A DNA stretch of 64,000 nt from Candidatus Schmidhempelia bombi str. Bimp. Its GTDB lineage: Bacteria > Pseudomonadota > Gammaproteobacteria > Enterobacterales > Orbaceae. Below, piece after piece: positions 57,737 to 64,000 of the stretch. Both the position numbers and the translations under genes were made by a program. The notes below the pieces were generated by a model, which was not told where the DNA came from, searched no databases, and was given only the letters and a program-made list of their open reading frames with translations. Each line of letters starts with the position of its first letter. Positions within the stretch are counted from its first letter, which is position 1. The stretch covers positions 1-64,000 of the forward strand of contig NZ_AWGA01000011.1 in assembly GCF_000471645.3 (NCBI RefSeq), read 5' to 3'.

Positions 57737-58732
57737 ATGTCTATTCGTAAGAATGGTAATAAATGGTTATTTGAAAAATACCTTGAAGGTGGTAGACGTA
57801 TTCGTAAGACGTTTGCCACCAAAGGCGAAGCGTTAGCTTACGAAAATTATTTAGAAGAGCAAACTAACCAAAAGCCTTGGTTGGGTGAAAAGATAGATCG
57901 CAGACGTTTATCAGATTTGATTAATACTTGGTATTCATTACACGGGCAAACGCTTAAAGACGGTGAAAAACGCCTAAAAGCCATGTTATTTGCTGATGAT
58001 TGTATAGGTCATCCACTTGCTACCGATTTCACGGCCAAACAGTTTACTAATTATCGTCAAAAGCGTATTGATGGTGAAATATTTAGAACAGATCGAATTA
58101 AAAATGTTGCCCCTCGAACCATGAACCTTGAGTTAACTTATTTTAAAGCAATGTTTAATGAGTTGATTAGGTTAGGGGAGTGGCAACATAACAATCCACT
58201 TGAACGAATACGTCCATTTAAAACCGATGAGCAAGAAATGGCTTATCTAACAAAAGAACAAATTAATGACTTACTCCTATCATGTGAGCAAAGTACGGCT
58301 AAAGACTTAGTTATTATCGTTAAAATCTGTTTAGCAACAGGAGCAAGGTGGAGCGAAGCCGAAAGCCTAAAAGGCACACAAGTTAAAGATGGGAAAATCA
58401 CCTATATCAACACAAAAGGTAAACGCAATCGAACCATTCCAATTAGCGACAAACTCTTTAACGAAATTCCCAAAAAGAATGGTAACCTATTTACACCATG
58501 TTATTCAGCGTTCCGCTCAGCAATCGATCGTGCAGCAATAGAACTACCCGAACGACAATTAACCCACGTATTACGCCATACCTTCGCCAGCCATTTTATG
58601 ATGAATGGTGGTAACATTTTAGTTTTACAAAAAATACTCGGCCACACAGATATCAAAATGACCATGCGATATGCACACTTTGCGCCTGATCACTTTGAAG
58701 ATGCGGTAAGGTTGAATCCGTTGAACAATTAA
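57737..58732 (+). CDS. int: P2/HP1-type tyrosine integrase
   Basis: A 331-residue tyrosine recombinase. The N-terminal arm-binding part is MSIRKNGNKWLFEKYLEGGR. The catalytic residues are visible: Arg204 (TGARWSE), His277 and Arg280 (HVLRHTFASHF), His303 (LGHT), and Tyr312 (MRYAHFAP). The sequence resembles P2 and HP1 integrases along its whole length, including the end DAVRLNPL. All active-site residues are intact, so it may be functional. In P2-like phages int lies next to the immunity repressor and attP follows int. Here the repressor is at 54209, so an att site is expected in 58733-59109. It begins 3 bp after the DUF262 gene. Confidence 0.93.
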   Translation: MSIRKNGNKWLFEKYLEGGRRIRKTFATKGEALAYENYLEEQTNQKPWLGEKIDRRRLSDLINTWYSLHGQTLKDGEKRLKAMLFADDCIGHPLATDFTAKQFTNYRQKRIDGEIFRTDRIKNVAPRTMNLELTYFKAMFNELIRLGEWQHNNPLERIRPFKTDEQEMAYLTKEQINDLLLSCEQSTAKDLVIIVKICLATGARWSEAESLKGTQVKDGKITYINTKGKRNRTIPISDKLFNEIPKKNGNLFTPCYSAFRSAIDRAAIELPERQLTHVLRHTFASHFMMNGGNILVLQKILGHTDIKMTMRYAHFAPDHFEDAVRLNPLNN

Positions 58733-58739
58733 AAGGAAA

Positions 58740-58844
58740 ATTTTATTTTGTAATATCGGCTGGATGAAGAAGTATGAAGGACAAACACAAGATAAGACTA
58801 AGACATATTTACAATGGCATAGAGATAACGTATTTAAACGATAA
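58740..58844 (+). pseudogene. Possible fragment of a small cargo gene after the integrase
   Basis: Frame 58740-58844 reads ILFCNIGWMKKYEGQTQDKT, then KTYLQWHRDNVFKR and a stop. AAAAGGA lies just before, but no ATG, GTG or TTG is present at the expected start. The CNIGWMKKYEGQ start looks like the beginning of a known hypothetical protein type, with the middle deleted. The family match is from memory and weak. Confidence 0.35.
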
Positions 58845-59109
58845 TTTAGTGGCGATAAAATGGCTGTTGACTATATCCTTATATAGCTAAATGTGTTTAT
58901 ATAGGTATTGTTAACCGTTTGATTTAATTATAAGTTATTGATTTTAAATGCTACTTTAAAGAATTGTATTTCGCCTATAACAAATAAGTGGTTGTATCAT
59001 AGACCTGTCATCTATCATTGTTATCATCATCACAATGATAGATGGTTTTGGTCTTTAATTTAACTTAGATATATTGGATTGATTAAGTAAAGTCTTTTTT
59101 AGTGCTAAT
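58845..59109. other. Right flank of the integrative element, with a hairpin
   Basis: With the fragment before it, this makes 377 bases without a complete gene. A perfect 13 bp hairpin (59009-59021 against 59032-59044) lies downstream of ydiK on the minus strand, but no T run follows. This is where attR or attP of a P2-type element would be expected. Comparing it with the left junction near 54200 I found only an 8-base match (TTATAAGT), too short to mean anything. No tRNA gene is visible. Confidence 0.4.
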
Positions 59110-60162
59110 TTAATCTTGCTCTTTAATCCAAGCATTAATTAATTTATAAGATAAAGCTAGCACAACAGGCCCTATAAATAATCCCATAATGCCAAATGCT
59201 AATATTCCGCCAATGACACCACAGAGAATGAGTAAAAATGGTAAATCAGCCCCTTTTTTAATTAAAGCGGCACGCATAAAACTATCAATAGTCGTTAAAG
59301 CAATGGTAACAATAATTAAAAATGCACCTGACCACATATTCTCACAATAAAATTGCCAAATAATTGAGGGAACCATAATCAGTAGCGGCCCAATCTGAAC
59401 GACACAGCAGAGAAACATTAATAATGTGAGTAAACTGGTATAGGGGACATTAGTTAAAGCTAAACTCATACCGCCAATTAAAGCCTGAGTTAATGCAGTA
59501 ATAACGACACCTAAAGCAACAGCACGGATGGCTTGTCCCGCAAGTTTTATGGAATAGATCCCATGTTGTGGAGATACTCTTGCCGCAAAAACAAATAAAT
59601 ATTTTGTGACCTGTTCGCCGTAATAAAAGAGTAATCCACTGAAAATAATCATTACACCGAAATGGAAAATAAGAATACTAAAGTTGGCTAATTGGGTAAT
59701 ACCCCATGAAATGATAGTACCTATGTAAGGTTGTATTTCATTAATGATATCCAAACTCTCATCATTCACGATGGATATCCATTTTTGGTGCACTTGTTGA
59801 CCAATAGCTGGGATAGAATTTAACCAGTTTAGCTCAGGTAAATGGTGTGGTGAAAGATTCTTAGTCCACTCAATTAAATAAGCACTGTTTTTAGTAATAC
59901 TATAAATAATAATAGTAAATGGAATGACTAATACTAAGGCAAGTAATAACGTCATAATGATCACAGCAGGAAAACGGCCTAGAGAAAATTTTTGTTGTAT
60001 TTTAAGCATTAGTGACCAAGTGGCAATAACGACCATGACTGCCCAGAAAATACCAAATAGAAAAGGCTCAATAATATTGAGTGTAACAATAATTAACATT
60101 CCGATAACTAGAATATTAAAAATTAATTTAAGGAGATCGTAGGTTTGTTTATCTTGTGACAT
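59110..60162 (-). CDS. ydiK: AI-2E family membrane protein YdiK
   Basis: The 350-residue inner membrane protein has about seven or eight membrane segments. It matches E. coli YdiK in EPFLFGIFWAVMVVIATWSLM, LPELNWLNSIPAIG, QAIRAVALGVVITALTQALIGG and the end LILCGVIGGILAFGIMGLFIGPVVL. The AI-2 exporter/PerM superfamily includes Na+/H+ and quorum-signal transporters; the substrate of YdiK is not established. The gene is single, on the minus strand. Confidence 0.9.
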   Translation of the reverse strand: MSQDKQTYDLLKLIFNILVIGMLIIVTLNIIEPFLFGIFWAVMVVIATWSLMLKIQQKFSLGRFPAVIIMTLLLALVLVIPFTIIIYSITKNSAYLIEWTKNLSPHHLPELNWLNSIPAIGQQVHQKWISIVNDESLDIINEIQPYIGTIISWGITQLANFSILIFHFGVMIIFSGLLFYYGEQVTKYLFVFAARVSPQHGIYSIKLAGQAIRAVALGVVITALTQALIGGMSLALTNVPYTSLLTLLMFLCCVVQIGPLLIMVPSIIWQFYCENMWSGAFLIIVTIALTTIDSFMRAALIKKGADLPFLLILCGVIGGILAFGIMGLFIGPVVLALSYKLINAWIKEQD

Positions 60163-60408
60163 AAATTTTAATAATATTAATTAGCGTCGATGAACGGAAT
60201 TATAGCATATAAAAAAGTGATTATATTTATTGTAGTGATTTTATTATTTATTCATTGATGCTTTAAGACGCTATAATTACAATTTAGTAATAAAAAAGGT
60301 ATAAATCATTAAAAATTAAACAAAAGCACACAATTTGTCATAGATTGATTTATATAAAATGGTTAGAATTAGTTTCTCTCAGAATGGAGATTTTATTCGA
60401 GGTTTATA

Positions 60409-60903
60409 ATGAAAAAAATACTTGTTGTAGCATTATCTTGTTGTGTTTTAGCGGCATGTCATCATGCGCCTTCTACTACACCAGAGGTGAAAGAAGTGAA
60501 TCAAATTGCACCATATCCAGAAGCAAAACCTGGTTTTACACGTTCAGTTATTTATTTACCAAAATTAGCTAATGAAGCTAACAGCAAAATTGAGCTCGTG
60601 ATCGGTAAAGAATTAACAACGGATTGTAATGCTCGTAGTCTCAGTGGAAAAATAAAACAGCTGACCCTTGATGGTTGGGGATATGACTATTATGTAGTTG
60701 AAAGTAGTAATACGACTATTTCGACGCTAATGGCTTGTCCAGCAAGTACAGAAAAACCAAAATTTGTTGCTATCAATTCTGATTTAGGTTTAATTAACTA
60801 TAATAGCCGTTTACCAATCGTGATATATGCACCAAGCGATATGCAAGTGAAATATCGAGTTTGGTCAACAACAAATGGTGAATTGAAAGCTGTAAATCAG
60901 TAA
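60409..60903 (+). CDS. eco: Ecotin-type serine protease inhibitor with a lipoprotein signal
   Basis: A 164-residue ecotin. The mature part matches E. coli ecotin: IAPYPEAKPGFTRSVIYLP, CNARSLSGKIKQLTLDGWGYDYYV, then the reactive loop ISTLMACP, and NYNSRLPIVIYAPSDMQVKYRVW. The disulfide pair (Cys73 and Cys110) is present. The P1 position is Leu107 where E. coli has Met, P1' is Met108. The signal peptide ends with VLAAC (Cys17), a lipobox, so the inhibitor is probably membrane-anchored; E. coli ecotin is a soluble periplasmic protein. It may protect the cell from host or neighbour serine proteases such as gut trypsin or elastase. A terminator follows. AGGTTT lies before the ATG. Confidence 0.92.
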   Translation: MKKILVVALSCCVLAACHHAPSTTPEVKEVNQIAPYPEAKPGFTRSVIYLPKLANEANSKIELVIGKELTTDCNARSLSGKIKQLTLDGWGYDYYVVESSNTTISTLMACPASTEKPKFVAINSDLGLINYNSRLPIVIYAPSDMQVKYRVWSTTNGELKAVNQ

Positions 60904-60919
60904 AAAGCGATTCACAATT

Positions 60920-60952
60920 AAAAGCTATGTAGAATGAATCTCATAGCTTTTA
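60920..60952 (+). terminator. Terminator of eco
   Basis: A perfect 10 bp stem (AAAAGCTATG at 60920-60929, its complement at 60942-60951) ends in a T run. Confidence 0.75.
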
Positions 60953-61083
60953 TTATAACTCATCTCTTCAAAAATCTTCTTAATCTTAATATATCGATGA
61001 TTAGATCATTTATAAATAGTGGTCGTATTACCCAAATAAGTACTGTAAATATATTAAACTCACAGTAAGTATGATGGGATTAT

Positions 61084-61117
61084 TGTCTCTTAAAGAATTC
61101 TTTTTAATTAAGAGACA
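61084..61117 (-). terminator. Probable terminator of tolC
   Basis: A 10 bp stem (61084-61093 against 61108-61117) lies 15 bases after the tolC stop on the minus strand. No clean T run follows. Confidence 0.5.
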
Positions 61118-61132
61118 GTCAACTTCTATCAA

Positions 61133-62479
61133 TTAATCTATCGCAATAATCGTATTGGTATTCGCACCCAGCATATTGTTTAGGTAGTTTAAATCAGTAA
61201 TATTTAGCGTACCAATAGCAAATTTCAGTTTTAATAAACTGATCAAATAATTATATTTCGCATTAGATAATTGTTGTTTAGCATTATAAAGTGTCGTCGT
61301 TGCAGATAACACATCAACGATGGTACGTGTTCCAACTTTATAGCCTGATTCAGTCGCATCTAATGAAGTCTTTGCAGAGACAACGGTTTGTTGATAAGCT
61401 TTAATTGAACTAATTGCTGCCGAAATATCATTATAAGAAGAACGGACTAAATTAACTGTGCTACGATTTGCACTTTCTAATTTTTGGCTGTAATCCACGT
61501 AATTATATTGTGCCTGTTTTACTTGTGAATGTGTCGCACCACCAGCAAAGATAGGTAATTCCAAGTTTAACGAAATTGAATTGGAGCCATTAATTCTATC
61601 ATTATTAGGCATACTAGCAGGATTAACATTGTCACCGTAATATTTATTGCGGTTTAAACCCGATGAAGCTTTAACGGATAATGTCGGCATATGACCTGAC
61701 TCCGCTAAACGTATTTGCTCTTTGGCCATATCTTGCGCTAATTTTGCCGTTAATAAAGTTAAATTGGTCGACTCAGCTTGCTGTAATAATTTATCGATAT
61801 GTGCTGGCTGTGTTGTTTTAAATGTACTGGTATCAATGGTGGCTAAATTGGCATAAAAACGCCCCGTCACCTGCCGTAAGTTTTCTAAGTTATTGTTTAA
61901 CATATTATGCGCAGAAATTAACTGAGCAATAGTTTGATCGTAATTAGCTTTTACATTTTGCACATCGGTAATAGCGACTAATCCAACCCGATGTTTTTGT
62001 TGGGTTTGATCCAATTGGCGATAAAAAGCTTTTTTCTGAGCTTGTAAAAAACCTAAAGCATCTATTGATTTTAAAACTTCGAAATAAGCCGTAGCACTAT
62101 TTAAAATAAGTTGCTGTTCTTGTGCTTGATAAGCAATATCTTGTATAGAGGCTTGCTTTTTGGTGATATCAAGCTGTTTCCAGGAAGCAAAATTAAATAA
62201 CGTTTGTGATAAAACAACATTTAAATTGCCTGTTTTGGCATTTTGATCTTTACTTAATCTTTCACCATAATTAATACCGTATGAACCAGCTAGACCAAGT
62301 TGTGGTAAGAGACTTGCCCGTGAACCAGAAATTGCGGCATAAGCTTTGTCTCGTTGTGCTGCGGCACTAAATAGGTCAGGATTGTTTGATTTTGCTTGTT
62401 CATAAACCTCAATTAAATTTTCTGCGGCGGCATATTGGCAGAAACATAATCCGATAAGAAGGGGTAATAATTTTTTCAT
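61133..62479 (-). CDS. tolC: Outer membrane efflux channel TolC
   Basis: The outer membrane trimeric channel serves multidrug efflux and type I secretion. From the ATG at 62479, which has AAAGGA about 9 bp upstream, it has 448 residues with a signal peptide ending QYAAA. The open frame extends to 62518 but that stub lacks function. The duplicated OEP domains are visible: first ENLIEVYEQAKSNNPDL with QTLFNFASWKQ, second LTAKLAQDMAKEQIRLAESG with ELPIFAGGATHSQVKQAQYNY. It diverges from nudF, as in E. coli. It lacks the long C-terminal tail of E. coli TolC (493). Confidence 0.94.
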   Translation of the reverse strand: MKKLLPLLIGLCFCQYAAAENLIEVYEQAKSNNPDLFSAAAQRDKAYAAISGSRASLLPQLGLAGSYGINYGERLSKDQNAKTGNLNVVLSQTLFNFASWKQLDITKKQASIQDIAYQAQEQQLILNSATAYFEVLKSIDALGFLQAQKKAFYRQLDQTQQKHRVGLVAITDVQNVKANYDQTIAQLISAHNMLNNNLENLRQVTGRFYANLATIDTSTFKTTQPAHIDKLLQQAESTNLTLLTAKLAQDMAKEQIRLAESGHMPTLSVKASSGLNRNKYYGDNVNPASMPNNDRINGSNSISLNLELPIFAGGATHSQVKQAQYNYVDYSQKLESANRSTVNLVRSSYNDISAAISSIKAYQQTVVSAKTSLDATESGYKVGTRTIVDVLSATTTLYNAKQQLSNAKYNYLISLLKLKFAIGTLNITDLNYLNNMLGANTNTIIAID

Positions 62480-62621
62480 GAATCTTTCCTTTGATATTAT
62501 CAAACTGTTACAATTCAATTAGCGAATTTTCCGATTTTATCAGATTATTGGCATATATACAGCTTGCTTTAAAACTATCAGCACTTTTTATTCAATTTTA
62601 ATACTTTATTTAGGAAAAAAT

Positions 62622-63260
62622 ATGAAAATAAAAAATGAATTGCCAATCACATTCGCAAAGAAAGATGTTATCGATTTAACTAAAAAAACGGTCTACAAAG
62701 GTTTCTTCTCATTGCTTGAGTACCGTTTCCGATATCGTAAATTTGATGGTTCAATTAGCCAAGAAGTTTCACGTGAAATTCTTGAACGGGGGCAAGCGGT
62801 GGTATTGCTTGCTTATGACATTAAACGTGATGCGGTCGTGATGATTGAGCAACTACGTATTGCCGCTATAGAAACTGAACAATCACCATGGTTATTAGAA
62901 TTAGTCGCCGGCATGGTTGATCACCAAGGTGAAAGTTTAGAACAGGTCGCGCGCCGTGAAGCGATGGAAGAGGCAGGCGTTACCATTGGACGTATTAAGC
63001 CTATTATGAGTTATTTAGCCAGCCCAGGCGGATTAACAGAAAAATTGCATGTTTTTGTCGGTGAAGTGGATGCAAGTAGTGCTAAAGGGATCCATGGTCT
63101 TGCTGAAGAGAATGAAGATATCAAAGTACATGTCATTAGCCGTGAACAAGCTTATTATTGGGTTGAAAATGGAATAATCAATAATGCAGCCTCGATCATT
63201 GCTATACAATGGTTACAATTGCATTATCAACAATTGCAACACGAATGGGATAATGGTTAA
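62622..63260 (+). CDS. nudF: ADP-ribose pyrophosphatase NudF
   Basis: The 212-residue Nudix hydrolase cleaves ADP-ribose. The Nudix box reads GESLEQVARREAMEEAGV (about 105-122). The segments FDGSISQEVSREILERGQAVVLL, WLLELVAGMVD and YLASPGGLTEKLHVFVGEVD match E. coli NudF. It diverges from tolC, the E. coli arrangement. The ATG has GGAAAAA upstream. Confidence 0.95.
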   Translation: MKIKNELPITFAKKDVIDLTKKTVYKGFFSLLEYRFRYRKFDGSISQEVSREILERGQAVVLLAYDIKRDAVVMIEQLRIAAIETEQSPWLLELVAGMVDHQGESLEQVARREAMEEAGVTIGRIKPIMSYLASPGGLTEKLHVFVGEVDASSAKGIHGLAEENEDIKVHVISREQAYYWVENGIINNAASIIAIQWLQLHYQQLQHEWDNG

Positions 63261-63301
63261 CTATTCGCAGTTTGGAGTAATCTTATCTTTACTGTTTTAA
63301 C

Positions 63302-63343
63302 AGCGACAAAATAGAATCATGAAAATTTAACTCGTTTGTCGCT
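63302..63343. terminator. Weak hairpin between nudF and yciU
   Basis: A 9 bp stem (AGCGACAAA at 63302-63310, complement at 63335-63343) with a 24-base loop lies between convergent stops. The large loop and no T run leave doubt. Confidence 0.35.
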
Positions 63344-63387
63344 AAATATACATCGTGACAACTTTCTTGTGAAATGTCATTGCATTA

Positions 63388-63732
63388 TTAGTCTTTCCAA
63401 ATAATATGGCACAGTTTCTGTGACTTATCGCGACTTAGCAAAACTCGTGCGAATACATTATTGATATGATCGCTATTATCCGCTAAACCAATAAGAACTT
63501 CGGCGTATAATTCTTGATTCGTTAGATCTATATCAGGTTGATGTTGTTGCCAAATTTCAAGATCGGGGGTATATAATTCAGCCGCGCCAATATCTTCAAA
63601 CTGTAGATTAAATAATATAATATCAGCGCTATCAAGATTATCTGAAGCTAACTCTAAAAAAATATCATAAGCAGTATCAATGATTTCATCATCAGTTAAT
63701 GTTGCCATCGTAGTTAAATCAAGGGTAGTCAT
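63388..63732 (-). CDS. yciU: DUF440 family double-stranded-DNA mimic protein YciU
   Basis: The 114-residue acidic protein matches YciU/HI1450: [43 protein letters not shown] and the end KLCHIIWKD. It mimics DNA charge and is thought to bind a DNA-binding partner such as HU. The open frame continues to 63798, but that would overlap the clsA end (stop at 63747). The ATG at 63732 gives the family N terminus. It follows clsA by 14 bp, as in E. coli clsA-yciU. Confidence 0.92.
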   Translation of the reverse strand: MTTLDLTTMATLTDDEIIDTAYDIFLELASDNLDSADIILFNLQFEDIGAAELYTPDLEIWQQHQPDIDLTNQELYAEVLIGLADNSDHINNVFARVLLSRDKSQKLCHIIWKD

Positions 63733-63746
63733 AATGGATCCAGTAT

Positions 63747-64000
63747 TTATAATAAAGGTGAAAAAAAGTAAAATAGCCGTTCGGCAATATGTTGCCAAAA
63801 AGGGCGTTGCAACCAGAAATCTTTATTGATTTCTACCGATTGCGTTAAATATTCATTTAATAGTTTTTTTATTTGTTGGCCAAAATGGTTATTATCAATC
63901 ACGGTAGTAATTTCAAAATTAAGCCATAAACTTCTCATATCAAGATTCACAGTACCAATCAAAGTCAGTTGCTCATCAATCAGTACACTTTTAGTGTGTA
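63747..64000 (-). CDS. clsA: Cardiolipin synthase A, C-terminal part (partial)
   Basis: The frame enters from the right edge and stops at 63747. The visible 83 or so residues contain [19 protein letters not shown], following the second HKD segment, and end with [22 protein letters not shown], the C terminus of E. coli ClsA. The enzyme condenses two phosphatidylglycerols into cardiolipin at the inner membrane. The short open frame starting with TTG at 63962 is internal. The start and first HKD motif lie outside the window. Confidence 0.93.
   Translation of the reverse strand, partial: HTKSVLIDEQLTLIGTVNLDMRSLWLNFEITTVIDNNHFGQQIKKLLNEYLTQSVEINKDFWLQRPFWQHIAERLFYFFSPLL

Noticed and set aside
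57373-57822. Minus-strand frame overlapping the DUF262 and int genes
   Set aside because: Antisense to two well-supported genes, low-complexity Leu/Ser/Phe composition, no known domain.
63747-63962. Short separate gene at the right end
   Set aside because: The TTG at 63962 is internal to the clsA frame, which continues open to the window edge.

Overview
The window is a 64 kb stretch of an A+T-rich gammaproteobacterial chromosome. Core gene order follows Escherichia and Pasteurella: rhlB/trxA/rho, nrdD-nrdG, can-yadGH, hldD-waaF-waaC, leuS-lptE-holA-nadD, mukF-mukE-mukB, tolC/nudF, and yciU-clsA. Low G+C combined with MukBEF, a Tad pilus and many blocks joined in a non-enterobacterial order suggests the order Orbales (Gilliamella, Frischella or Orbus type gut symbionts). 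That assignment is an inference, not proven by a marker gene here.

Layout. 1-2.8 kb: tail of an unidentified membrane protein, a decayed phage tail-fibre-assembly fragment, the competence regulator tfoX, and rhlB. 2.9-9.5 kb: trxA, rho, gnd, and the anaerobic ribonucleotide reductase nrdDG under two well-formed NrdR boxes. 9.6-29.3 kb: housekeeping genes (can, a Nudix protein, yadGH, pth, prs, a stand-alone mnmD, plsC-cmoM, sstT, hldD-waaF-waaC, yceF, galE, 4.5S RNA, infA, nadD-holA-lptE-leuS). 29.5-43.3 kb: a Tad/Flp pilus locus (tadV, rcpC, rcpA, tadZ, flp, tadE, tadF, tadG, tadA, tadB, tadC, tadD), divergent from a secreted seven-repeat RCC1-type propeller protein. 43.8-50.3 kb: the MukBEF condensin. 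50.7-54.2 kb: an exported protein of unknown function, pssA, and an acetyltransferase. 54.2-58.8 kb: a degraded P2/HP1-like integrative element. 59.1-64 kb: ydiK, an ecotin with a lipoprotein signal, tolC, nudF, yciU and the 3' end of clsA.

The Tad locus holds the parts expected for a working pilus: prepilin peptidase, secretin, inner-membrane platform, ATPase, pilin and three pseudopilin-like proteins. Hairpins on both sides of flp split it into three likely transcription blocks. TadD is unusual because it carries a C-terminal AMIN-like domain that could bind peptidoglycan. The RCC1 protein across the divergent promoter is a candidate surface or periplasmic partner.

The most likely source of an undescribed system is the element at 54.2-58.8 kb. 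Its repressor is truncated directly after the acetyltransferase gene. It carries three copies of a SHOCT-coding repeat beside different cargo genes, a WYL-BRCT-like protein, and a two-gene module (polymerase-beta-type nucleotidyltransferase plus DUF262/DGQQR protein) directly upstream of a P2-type integrase. The position and domain types suggest anti-phage cargo, but no function is shown by the sequence.
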